A DNA stretch of 54,603 nucleotides from an uncultured Eubacteriales bacterium (GTDB taxonomy: Bacteria > Bacillota > Clostridia > Lachnospirales > Lachnospiraceae): assembly GCA_900545455.1 (NCBI GenBank), contig UQZF01000001.1:1-54603 (forward strand), given 5' to 3'. Of this stretch, positions 18,874-26,857 are shown piece after piece. Each line of letters begins with the position of its first letter. Positions within the stretch are counted from its first letter, which is position 1. Both the position numbers and the translations under genes were made by a program. The notes under the pieces are model-generated. The model made no database searches, was not told where the DNA came from, and saw only the letters and a list, made by a program, of their open reading frames with translations.

Positions 18874-18894
18874 AAAATGTACAGAGAATACAAG

Positions 18895-18929
18895 AAAGCG
18901 GGACTGCCTGATAAGGCGGTCCCGCTTTT
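18895..18929. terminator. Bidirectional terminator between convergent paralogues
   Basis: A 15-bp stem (AAAGCGGGACTGCCT with AGGCGGTCCCGCTTT, one G-T pair) closes a GATA loop. T follows on the plus strand and A precedes it, so it can end both converging transcripts. Confidence 0.9.
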
Positions 18930-18941
18930 GAATGTACAAGA

Positions 18942-19799
18942 TTACTGAATATAGTTGGTGAAAATATCCCACAATATGTCGTCGTAGGCAATGTAATCAA
19001 TTCCTGTTGCAAGTGCAACACCTTCATCCCTGCCGTCATATATATACCAGCTTCCGTTGAGTTTAATTACGGCAAGGGAAATCTTATCGGTCTTGGCTGC
19101 CGTTTCGTTGGACTTATTGTAAAGAACGTATCGGCCTGTGATGTAATAGCCCGCGCTTATATCGAATTTTAAGTAGCTCTCACACCGTTCTCTTATTATG
19201 GAACAGAGCGTTGAGGCACGCTTGTGGGATATTCCGAGGGCATCGGCAAGACTCTGGACGTCATCTTTTCCCATGTTATCAATCGTATCAACAATGTTCT
19301 GATAGTAATCTGCTTTTGATTCAAGCTCGTTGTATATGATGGCAATCTGGCTGTCATCCATCTTGACTTTATCGCCGGTGACATCGAACTTCATCTTGAT
19401 ATCGCTTCCGCTGCTTGCCGCATTGTCACGGTAGTAGTCCTCAAGATTAGCGGGAATTGAATCAATGTACCGGTAATATACATCCGAGTTGGCGATTATC
19501 TTGTACGCCGAGTTGAATGCTTTCTTGTCGGCACCCGAGTAGATGAGCTTAAAAAGCTTCGCAGTGTCGGTTTCGCGGTTGTTGTAGATGCTGCATATAT
19601 CTTTGACCGGACGCATATAGTCTAAGCTGCGTATAAGACTGAATATTCCGAATGCTCCTGCACATATAACAATTATTATCGCAGCTCCGGCAATTATGCG
19701 CCTGGTGTTCGATGTGTTTTTCTGCTCAGCATCCGTATTTTGTGTGCCGCACGCCGTGCTCTCGCAGGAAGCGTCGGTCTTATGGTTGTGTATCTTCAT
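18942..19799 (-). CDS. Membrane-anchored paralogue of the zinc-ribbon protein
   Basis: A 285-residue protein with a polar N-terminus of about 33 residues, one membrane helix (about 34-58) and an extracytoplasmic domain homologous to that of the convergent gene at 17995 (for example SLADALGI against DLADSLGI, and KTDKISLAVIKLNGSW against KSDKITINVIKFNGDW). The zinc ribbon is not conserved, though two Cys remain near the N-terminus. Its ATG overlaps the end of the TetR gene by 20 bases behind GGAGGAG, so it is coupled to that regulator. Function unknown. Confidence 0.7.
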   Translation of the reverse strand: MKIHNHKTDASCESTACGTQNTDAEQKNTSNTRRIIAGAAIIIVICAGAFGIFSLIRSLDYMRPVKDICSIYNNRETDTAKLFKLIYSGADKKAFNSAYKIIANSDVYYRYIDSIPANLEDYYRDNAASSGSDIKMKFDVTGDKVKMDDSQIAIIYNELESKADYYQNIVDTIDNMGKDDVQSLADALGISHKRASTLCSIIRERCESYLKFDISAGYYITGRYVLYNKSNETAAKTDKISLAVIKLNGSWYIYDGRDEGVALATGIDYIAYDDILWDIFTNYIQ

Positions 19800-20448
19800 G
19801 TTCGATTACTCCTCCGTTCTTTTCTTCCGTTACTACATGACTCTCGATAATATAGTTAATTGTATTATACAGATAAGGCTTCAGACCGTCAATGTCAAGC
19901 GGATCACTGTACAGAATGGCACTGTAGGATATCGAGCTTATGAGTTCTATTATCATGAAGAGCATTATCTCAGGTTCCTTAAAATTGACGCCGGAGTGCT
20001 CGATAAGTGAATAGAAGATTTCACGGAAATCTATCGGTTCATCGGATGAGCCGGTCGTGAGAGCCTTTTTAAATATGGCCCAGCTCAGATTCTTGGATAT
20101 AAAGGTGAGCAGAGCCTTATTCTCAGTGAACTGGTTGATTACATTGTCGGCGATGAAGATAAAAGTATTTTTAAAATACTCAAGACCGGAATATTTGTTT
20201 TCATAATGTTCCTCTTTGAGAGCATCAAGGGCTCTGCTGAGTACAAGAGCAGATTGATGGCTTATGAGCTTATTGCGGATATCATATTTATCCTTGAAGT
20301 ACAGATAGAATGTACCCTTGGCTATACCTGCCTGCTCGGATATTTCAGAAATGCTTGTCTTGTTGACACCCTTGGTTGTGAACAGCTCAAAAGCCGTGTT
20401 GAGCAAGGAAAGGCGCTTGTGTTGTTTGTTCTCTTCAGCTTTTCCCAT
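19780..20448 (-). CDS. TetR family transcriptional regulator
   Basis: A 222-residue regulator with an N-terminal helix-turn-helix (ISEISEQAGIAKGTFYLYFKDK, about residues 36-57) and an all-helical ligand domain. AAAGGA lies 8 bases before the ATG. It is cotranscribed with the membrane protein at 18942, which is the likely target besides itself. It is divergent from the GH43-like gene across a 203-base gap. The ligand is not predictable. Confidence 0.9.
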   Translation of the reverse strand: MGKAEENKQHKRLSLLNTAFELFTTKGVNKTSISEISEQAGIAKGTFYLYFKDKYDIRNKLISHQSALVLSRALDALKEEHYENKYSGLEYFKNTFIFIADNVINQFTENKALLTFISKNLSWAIFKKALTTGSSDEPIDFREIFYSLIEHSGVNFKEPEIMLFMIIELISSISYSAILYSDPLDIDGLKPYLYNTINYIIESHVVTEEKNGGVIEHEDTQP

Positions 20449-20481
20449 ATTATAAATCCTTTCAATATAACGATTATGAAT

Positions 20482-20510
20482 ATTTTAACTCTTTTTTATA
20501 TTTTTTCCAA
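20482..20510 (-). promoter_or_regulatory. Promoter of the TetR/membrane-protein pair
   Basis: On the minus strand TTGGAA and TAAAAT are separated by 17 bases, about 40 bases before the tetR start. The surroundings are very AT-rich, which makes chance matches likelier. Confidence 0.45.
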
Positions 20511-20590
20511 TTAAAAAAGTATTATATTTCAAAAAATTGATTCTTAACCGTAAAATAAGTGGAAAATAAAGGCTTTTAATGCTACAATCA

Positions 20591-20606
20591 TAATAATAAT
20601 AATAAT
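20591..20606 (+). repeat. Short (TAA)n tract in the GH43 leader
   Basis: Five tandem TAA units lie between a TACAAT -10-like box at 20583 and the ribosome site GGAGGGT at 20639. The length could vary by slippage. Confidence 0.6.
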
Positions 20607-20651
20607 GACTACTGTTATTTTGTGGGTTATCAGGCAGCGGAGGGTATTAAA

Positions 20652-21587
20652 ATGTCGGCATATATTTTTGTGTATTTTACGGGTGAGGAACACGAGAACG
20701 GGGAGCAGATTTACTTTTCACTGAGTAGGGACGGGCTTCATTGGAATGACCTTAACGGAGGAAAGCCGGTGCTGATATCCGAACTTGGGGAAAGAGGAGT
20801 GAGGGATCCGTTTATTGTAAAACATCCAAAAACGGGGCGTTTCTATCTCATCGCGACGGATTTGTGCATGTACACGAAGAAAGATTGGGGAAGAGCCGTG
20901 CACGAAGGCAGCCGTGACATGATAGTGTGGGAGTCCGATGATCTCGTTACATGGTCTAAGGAGAGAAATGTCACGATTGGAATTCAAAATGCAGGCTGTG
21001 TCTGGGCACCTGAGGCGGTGTACGACAAAGAAAGAGAAGAATTTATGGTGTTTTTTGCCTCGTTTACAAGGGCAGACGGAGGCAGACCGGAATGTGGGAA
21101 GGATGAACCGGGGGACAAGCATATAATATACAGAAGCTTCACGAAAGATTTTAAGAGCTTTACTCCGGTGGAGAGATATATTGAACGTGAGCAGAGCATA
21201 ATCGATACGACAATTATCCGTGATGGGAATATTTATTACAGATTTTCCAAGGATGAGGTCAGCAAGAAGCTGATTCTTGAAGCAGGTGAAAGTCTTGACA
21301 GGGAGGCATTCACGCAGATTGAGAGTGAGACGTTGTCCGGTCTTTACGGTCTTGAGGGACCTGAGTGCTACAGACTTCCGGACGGACATTATTGCCTTAT
21401 TGCGGACAGATTTGCGGAACATAAGGGATATATGCCTATAGTTATAGACGACATGTCACATGGTGTGATGCATGTTCTCGGTGATGATAAATATGATCTG
21501 GGAAGCACAAGAAAGCGTCACGGCGGTGTGATGGAGATTACTGACAGTGAGTATGACAGATTGCTTGAGGAGTATGGTTTGGTATGA
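20652..21587 (+). CDS. Glycoside hydrolase family 43-like protein (cytoplasmic)
   Basis: A 311-residue five-bladed beta-propeller enzyme of the GH43/GH32 superfamily. Supporting segments are GVRDPFIVKHPKTGRFYLIATD, WAPEAVYDKEREEFMVFFAS (the WAPE motif of GH43) and GLEGPECYRL, where a Glu catalytic residue is expected. No signal peptide is present, so it should act on imported oligosaccharides, probably arabinose- or xylose-containing ones; substrate is not settled. ATG 20652 has GGAGGGT 6-7 bases upstream and replaces a GTG ten codons earlier. Its end overlaps the next gene by ATGA. Confidence 0.8.
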   Translation: MSAYIFVYFTGEEHENGEQIYFSLSRDGLHWNDLNGGKPVLISELGERGVRDPFIVKHPKTGRFYLIATDLCMYTKKDWGRAVHEGSRDMIVWESDDLVTWSKERNVTIGIQNAGCVWAPEAVYDKEREEFMVFFASFTRADGGRPECGKDEPGDKHIIYRSFTKDFKSFTPVERYIEREQSIIDTTIIRDGNIYYRFSKDEVSKKLILEAGESLDREAFTQIESETLSGLYGLEGPECYRLPDGHYCLIADRFAEHKGYMPIVIDDMSHGVMHVLGDDKYDLGSTRKRHGGVMEITDSEYDRLLEEYGLV

Positions 21588-24208
21588 TTGTACTTAAAAG
21601 TACGGATGAACTTAAGAAAGTATTTGACAGGCTTATAGGAACATTGCCGGTTCCGGTCGAATGGGACGGGAATTTTGTTGTCATGGACAATTTTCTGGTT
21701 TTGAGCGGCAGGGAACGTTCGGTAATTTTTAATTACGATACGCGCAGAGTCAGCACCAATATTGTTGACTTGAAGCTTGATAAGGTGAAGGCACAGGCGA
21801 TAAGTCCGGATTCACAGCTTATAAATATATTTAACCTTGTACTCTATGCCTTCGGGAAGTGGGGAGCCTTAAAGGGTATAACCGTAGAGAAGGATGAGGC
21901 ACAAATAAATGCATTGTTCGGTGCGGTGTTCGGGCAGATTGGTGTGACAGCGGAGTATAACGCACAGCACTGTTTTCTTTATAAAGGTGATATGAGAATA
22001 ACATACGAGGATGCCATACAACTTGCTATCGAAAAAGATAACGATGTTGACGAAGATGGGAATGGTGAAGACAAGGCTGCCGGATTGTGGCATAACATGG
22101 TCTGGAAGGTTGTGAATGAAGAGTTTGCATTTTCGAGGACATCGATAGAGGAGAGAAAGCGCGGAAGACTCGGGAATAATTTCTATAAGGTAGGATATGA
22201 CTGTCCACGGCGCGGTCAGAAGCTCTATATGGCTGTATTTCCTGAGAAGGATGAGCCGGTAATCGACACCGTGAACGGACAGGTCAGGATGGCGAGGGTA
22301 TTCCATTGTCCTGAGTGTTCAATATTTTTTACACCTATTCCGCTTAAAAATCTCACGGATAAGGATGTGTTTATTCTCGATTTTGACGGTGATAAGTCGG
22401 CAGCCGGCGATTACATGGAGATGCTCGGAAAGCTTGCCGGCGATGAGCCGAACGGCAATTACAACGAGTATGTCGGAGCGGAGAAGCCTAAGGATGAAGA
22501 AAAAAGACCTGACCTCAACAGCATCGACAAGGGAATACGAGACAATCGTGTGGATTTAAACGGAATCGACAAGGGAATAAGGGACGACCGAGTCGACTTA
22601 AACGGAATCGACAAGGGAATAAATGATGAGCGGATTGACTTAAACGGCATAGATAAAGGCATCAGTGACGATTACAGAGACTTAAACGGCGTCAATAAGT
22701 TCGATGAGATTATCAAGGCCGAGGAAGGATTTTATCCGGAAGAGTATGTTAAGCGCATGGAACCGGAATATGAAAAATTCTGGGACAGAATGGTCGAGGA
22801 GAGTGAGGAACGGGTTGAGGAAGCCGGAGAAAATTCGGCACGCGGACGCAGACCGGGCAGGGAAAAGTTCTATGAGGAGCAACCGCGGGAGACACGCAGG
22901 CAGATGGGAACGGAACATGCGAAGCCGGAGGAACATGCTGCGGCTCCGGAAAAAGAAAACAGATCCGACAGAAGGCGTGAGGCGGAAGAGGCGAGAGAGA
23001 AGGCTGCACAGGAGAAGCTTATATACAATGTGGAGCATTCTTCCGGAAAAAGCTATGCGGCACTTAGTAATCTTGACAAAGAATTAGCGTCATCCGCACT
23101 AAAAACTGATACTAAAAGACGACTTGAAAAAATAATTAAGGACGCTAAAATTAATAGTGCAAAAGTGGAGGTGGAGACCCTCATGTCAAAGCTTCCGGAC
23201 GTTTTAGGAGAGAAGGCTTATCATACATATAAGGATAAGCTTAAGAGTTATAAGGAGTTAGATACAACAGAATATGAGAAAGAGCTTGACAACAGGAGGC
23301 ATCAGGCAGAGAGAAGTGAGGCGGAAGATATATTAAAGCGCAGCAGGAGGAGTACCAGAAAAGACCTGCTCGACATGCTTGATGCGATAAAAGGCAGAAA
23401 GTTCTCCGGCGATATAGAGAAGGAGTATTCTGACAGGGTTCTCGATGCGGTAGCCAAGCTTGATAAGAGACGTATAGATGATGCGTGCAGAGACAGCGCT
23501 GATTACACGGGTGAAGAGCTTGAGAAGCTCTATAACAATATCAAGGAGGAAAATTTTCTCCCTGAGATTAAGAATCCGGCACTTGATTCAGTCGCTAAGA
23601 GGCTCAGACGCATTAAGAATGAGGAGGCAGGGCTTTTGGTAGCCCGACTGAAGAAGGAGCTTCAGAATAACAATGTGTCTGATAACGACAGACACTATTT
23701 TTATCCGGCAGCGGAGGTTTTAGAGAACCGCAATGGCGGGGATGTGATTGAGAGGATGGAATATGCTAAGGGGACATACGGAGTATCCATGGGAGATTTT
23801 GAATATCCGATAATGATGGTGGACACCACGAGGACGCAGAGCGGCAAGGAGGGAATGCTGCTGACACCCGAGGCTGTTTATTACAGCAATTTTGTCACCT
23901 GCGGTAACATCAAAGTGGAGGATATCAGAGCTATAGAAGCTTCAACGGGGTTTCTCGGCAAATCGGTTACGGCATATCTGAATGACGGCTCGAAAGTCAA
24001 ACTTCCGCATGTTGTGGATGCGAAGGAGCTGAAGGGATATGCCAAGGCGCTGAACGATTTTGTCATGTATCTGAAGGAGCGTCCTTTCTCGCGGAAGGAA
24101 AAATATCTTGCCAAGGAAAAGCATGATGTTATCTGCTGTTTCAGGTGCGGATATGTGTATAAAGGTCTGAAAGAATGCCCTAAGTGTGGATACAAGCAAA
24201 ATGTATAA
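21584..24208 (+). CDS. Large zinc-ribbon protein with 14-residue repeats, function unknown
   Basis: An 874-residue protein that I do not recognise. Residues 1-280 are globular and hold scattered Cys (DCPRRGQ, FHCPECSIFF) that may bind zinc. Residues 310-372 are four full and one partial copy of a 14-residue repeat (DLNGIDKGIRDDRV type). Residues about 390-700 are highly charged and probably helical or coiled coil. Residues about 730-840 are beta-rich (SNFVTCGNIKVEDIRAIEA, YLNDGSKVKLP), recalling bacterial PH-like domains. The end is a zinc ribbon, CFRCGYVY-CPKCGYK. There is no signal peptide or membrane helix. It is coupled to the GH43-like gene by an ATGA overlap, which need not mean a shared pathway. 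Confidence 0.7.
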   Translation: MIVLKSTDELKKVFDRLIGTLPVPVEWDGNFVVMDNFLVLSGRERSVIFNYDTRRVSTNIVDLKLDKVKAQAISPDSQLINIFNLVLYAFGKWGALKGITVEKDEAQINALFGAVFGQIGVTAEYNAQHCFLYKGDMRITYEDAIQLAIEKDNDVDEDGNGEDKAAGLWHNMVWKVVNEEFAFSRTSIEERKRGRLGNNFYKVGYDCPRRGQKLYMAVFPEKDEPVIDTVNGQVRMARVFHCPECSIFFTPIPLKNLTDKDVFILDFDGDKSAAGDYMEMLGKLAGDEPNGNYNEYVGAEKPKDEEKRPDLNSIDKGIRDNRVDLNGIDKGIRDDRVDLNGIDKGINDERIDLNGIDKGISDDYRDLNGVNKFDEIIKAEEGFYPEEYVKRMEPEYEKFWDRMVEESEERVEEAGENSARGRRPGREKFYEEQPRETRRQMGTEHAKPEEHAAAPEKENRSDRRREAEEAREKAAQEKLIYNVEHSSGKSYAALSNLDKELASSALKTDTKRRLEKIIKDAKINSAKVEVETLMSKLPDVLGEKAYHTYKDKLKSYKELDTTEYEKELDNRRHQAERSEAEDILKRSRRSTRKDLLDMLDAIKGRKFSGDIEKEYSDRVLDAVAKLDKRRIDDACRDSADYTGEELEKLYNNIKEENFLPEIKNPALDSVAKRLRRIKNEEAGLLVARLKKELQNNNVSDNDRHYFYPAAEVLENRNGGDVIERMEYAKGTYGVSMGDFEYPIMMVDTTRTQSGKEGMLLTPEAVYYSNFVTCGNIKVEDIRAIEASTGFLGKSVTAYLNDGSKVKLPHVVDAKELKGYAKALNDFVMYLKERPFSRKEKYLAKEKHDVICCFRCGYVYKGLKECPKCGYKQNV
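22511..22699 (+). repeat. In-frame 42-bp tandem repeat
   Basis: Four 42-base units (22511, 22553, 22595, 22637) and half a fifth, each encoding a DLNGIDKGI-type 14-mer. Third-position changes show that the units have diverged at DNA level while the peptide is kept, arguing for selection on the peptide. Confidence 0.93.
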
Positions 24209-26066
24209 AATATTAAGGATGAAGATGAAGATGAAGGAAAACGATGTGAGGCAGGTAAAGGCAGCAGATATTAAGAAGGAATGTACCATATTGTACGCTG
24301 CATGTGCCGCACTGCACGCTGTAACGGCATTGTGTTTTGTAATACTTAAGATTAGGCTGATGATATATGTGAGTATCGGTGGCATTGTGCTTTATGCACT
24401 TGGAATATTCGGTATGCGCGGATCAATGCATACAAGAAGATGGATATTCCTTATGGCTGCGGAATTTCTTGCGATTGTATCTGTAAGCAATATATATCTG
24501 GGATGGGGATACGGCTATCTGCTCTACGGAGTGATGCTGATTCCGATAGTCTATTATTTTATGTACCTTGACAACGGAAATGTAAAGTCGAGAGTTCCGC
24601 ATTACATAGCACTCGTTGATTTGTTTATGATTACATTTACGGCGATGATAGGCAGGGATTACAACAGAATTGCATGGGTAGGAGACAATCAGGTGCTTGG
24701 AATGCTTATGGGAAACACATTGTTCTCAATTGTGACACTTATATTCTATTCAGGGCGTTTTATTACTGAAATAAGGCACACCACGAAGCACCTTGCTTAC
24801 AGAGCCAACTACGATATGCTCACGGGAGTGCTCAACAGAGAAGGCTTCAATGAGAGAACCGCCAAGATGCTTAAAAGCAATCCTGACACGAAATATATTA
24901 TGGTATGCTCCGATGTCAAGGATTTCAAGATGATAAATGACATATTCGGTGATGAGACGGGTGACAAGGTACTCATCAAGGAGGCGGAGCTTCTAAAAAA
25001 TGTTGCCGACGGACAGGCAGTGTACGGAAGAATAGGCGGGGACAGATTTGCGATATGTATGCCGAAGGCTCTTTTTAAAGAGGAACAGTTCATTGATAAC
25101 ATTGTCACAATGAAAAAGACATTCTCGACAGGATATTATCAGATGTTCATATATATTGGCGTATATGAGATAGCGGATAATAACGAGCCTGTTGGTGTTA
25201 TGTACGATAAGGCTAACATGGCTATAAAATGTATGAAGGGCAACTATCAGCGTGCCGTGGCATACTATGACAGGGCAATTCTTGAGGAAGAATTAGAGCA
25301 GAAAAAGCTTATTGCCGAGTTCGACAAGGCACTTGATAATAATGAGTTCTGCATATTTTTACAGCCGCAGACGGATGCGGACGGCACCTGTCACGGTGCG
25401 GAGGCACTTGTCCGCTGGAACCATCCTCACAGAGGACTTCTGAATCCGGCGGCATTTGTTGACTGCTATGAGAAATCGGGTCTTATACATAAGCTTGATA
25501 CCTATGTGTGGGAACAGGTTGTAAGAACACTCAAAAAATGGATGGACATAGGGCGTGATGACCTTCACATCTCAATAAATATTTCCGCAATGGATTTCTT
25601 CTATCTTGATGTGTATAAGGAAATAACGGAGCTGGTTGACAGATACGGAGTCAATATCCAGAATTTAAGACTTGAGCTTACAGAGACGGCGGTTGTAAAT
25701 GAGAATGACAACATGGAAGTTATAAGAAAGCTCCATGATGCGGGCTTTATAATTGAGATTGATGATTTCGGAAGCGGATATTCATCACTCAATATGCTCA
25801 AGGATGTATGTAGTGATGTTCTTAAGATCGACCGTGAGTTCCTGCGTGAGACTGAGAATACGGCTAAGAGCAGAAACATTCTCGAGGAGATAATAAGGCT
25901 TTCTACCAGAATGAATATGACGGTTATCACAGAGGGTGTTGAGACGAAAGAGCAGGTTGATATGCTTACGGGAATGGGCTGCAGAATTTTTCAGGGCTAC
26001 TATTTTTCCAAGCCTATTCCGATTAATGAATTTGAGGACAAGTATAATGTGAGCATAGCCTATTGA
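24201..26066 (+). CDS. GGDEF-EAL protein, probable c-di-GMP phosphodiesterase
   Basis: A 621-residue membrane protein. About six N-terminal helices (residues 30-190) precede a GGDEF domain and an EAL domain. The GGDEF motif reads GGDRF at about 279, so cyclase activity is doubtful. The EAL domain keeps all key parts: AEALVRWNHP (Glu401), SINISAMDF, ELTET, IDDFGSGYSS (Asp521-522), LKIDREFL, TEGVET and QGYYFSKP, so c-di-GMP hydrolysis is expected. The start is uncertain: ATG 24201 overlaps the previous gene by 8 bases, and ATGs at 24219 and 24231 are also possible. Confidence 0.92.
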   Translation: MYKILRMKMKMKENDVRQVKAADIKKECTILYAACAALHAVTALCFVILKIRLMIYVSIGGIVLYALGIFGMRGSMHTRRWIFLMAAEFLAIVSVSNIYLGWGYGYLLYGVMLIPIVYYFMYLDNGNVKSRVPHYIALVDLFMITFTAMIGRDYNRIAWVGDNQVLGMLMGNTLFSIVTLIFYSGRFITEIRHTTKHLAYRANYDMLTGVLNREGFNERTAKMLKSNPDTKYIMVCSDVKDFKMINDIFGDETGDKVLIKEAELLKNVADGQAVYGRIGGDRFAICMPKALFKEEQFIDNIVTMKKTFSTGYYQMFIYIGVYEIADNNEPVGVMYDKANMAIKCMKGNYQRAVAYYDRAILEEELEQKKLIAEFDKALDNNEFCIFLQPQTDADGTCHGAEALVRWNHPHRGLLNPAAFVDCYEKSGLIHKLDTYVWEQVVRTLKKWMDIGRDDLHISINISAMDFFYLDVYKEITELVDRYGVNIQNLRLELTETAVVNENDNMEVIRKLHDAGFIIEIDDFGSGYSSLNMLKDVCSDVLKIDREFLRETENTAKSRNILEEIIRLSTRMNMTVITEGVETKEQVDMLTGMGCRIFQGYYFSKPIPINEFEDKYNVSIAY

Positions 26067-26084
26067 CGTCAGAATGTATATAAG

Positions 26085-26134
26085 AGATGAGATTATGGTA
26101 AAAATGATATTTTACCGCAATCTCATCTTTTTTA
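26085..26134 (+). terminator. Terminator after the GGDEF-EAL gene
   Basis: A 19-base stem with arms AGATGAGATTATGGTAAAA and TTTTACCGCAATCTCATCT (one mismatch, one wobble) and a T run. It ends the 20652-26066 operon. Confidence 0.88.
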
Positions 26135-26156
26135 TTTGTGCAATATGCACAAAAAT

Positions 26157-26245
26157 AGGAAACTAAAATCGTTAAAATAGTTTCTTGTTGCATTCAGGGC
26201 AATGTGTTACAATTAAGGAAACTTGAAATTGAAAAATAGTTTCCT
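26157..26245 (+). promoter_or_regulatory. Promoter with two matching TetR-type operators
   Basis: TTGTTG (26185) and TACAAT (26208) with a 17-base spacer form the promoter. Operator 1 (26157-26186) is AGGAAACT-N14-AGTTTCTT and abuts the -35. Operator 2 (26216-26245) is AGGAAACT-N14-AGTTTCCT, a perfect inverted repeat starting 3 bases after the -10. The two share arm and spacer length, and their centres lie 59 bases apart. The TetR gene at 26281 is the obvious binder, so the operon should be autorepressed. Confidence 0.88.
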
Positions 26246-26280
26246 GCGGGGATGCAGGGAAAATTCGGAAAGGAAAAATC

Positions 26281-26856
26281 ATGGAGAGCACGATAAGGGA
26301 GCAGATACTCGAGGCGACGATTCTTGTGTTTAACAGGAAGGGAATGAAGTTCACGATGGACGACATCGCAAGGGAGCTCGGCATGAGCAAAAAGACCATA
26401 TACACGGTGTTCGCCGACAAGCAGGAGCTCGTATACGACATGGTCGACTACTGCTTTGACTCGATAAAGGAGAGCGAGCAGAAGGTCATGAAAAGCGCGG
26501 GACTGAGCACCCTCGAGAAGATTCAGGAGATTCTCGGTGTGCTGCCTGAGGGGTATAAGGAGATTGATTTTTCACAGCTCTACATACTCAGGGACAAATA
26601 TCCGAGGATATATACCCGCGTTGAGGAGCGGTTAGAGAGCGGCTGGGATGCGACGATGGAACTGCTGCAAAGAGGTATGAATGAGGGCGTTATAAGGAAG
26701 GTGGACACGGCACTTGTGAAGGTGATGTTTGAGGCGACGCTTGAGCAGTTTTTCAGAAGAGACGTGCTTGTGAAGAACGGAATAACCTACAGTGATGCAC
26801 TTGCAGAGGTGGTGGACATAATCTGCAACGGAATAAAGGAAAGGAGTGAGACTTAA
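26281..26856 (+). CDS. TetR family regulator of the alpha-galactoside operon
   Basis: A 191-residue regulator with the N-terminal helix-turn-helix TMDDIARELGMSKKTIYTVFADK (about residues 21-43) and a helical C-terminal domain. GGAAAGGA precedes the ATG. It heads an operon with a GT-B-like protein, a GPH symporter and a GH36 alpha-galactosidase, and the double operator immediately upstream fits autoregulation. LacI or AraC regulators are more usual for alpha-galactoside genes, so a TetR here is slightly atypical. Confidence 0.92.
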   Translation: MESTIREQILEATILVFNRKGMKFTMDDIARELGMSKKTIYTVFADKQELVYDMVDYCFDSIKESEQKVMKSAGLSTLEKIQEILGVLPEGYKEIDFSQLYILRDKYPRIYTRVEERLESGWDATMELLQRGMNEGVIRKVDTALVKVMFEATLEQFFRRDVLVKNGITYSDALAEVVDIICNGIKERSET

Positions 26857-26857
26857 G

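Noticed and set aside
22511..22699. CRISPR-like regular repeats
   Set aside because: The units are adjacent without spacers, in frame with a long gene, and differ mainly at silent sites.
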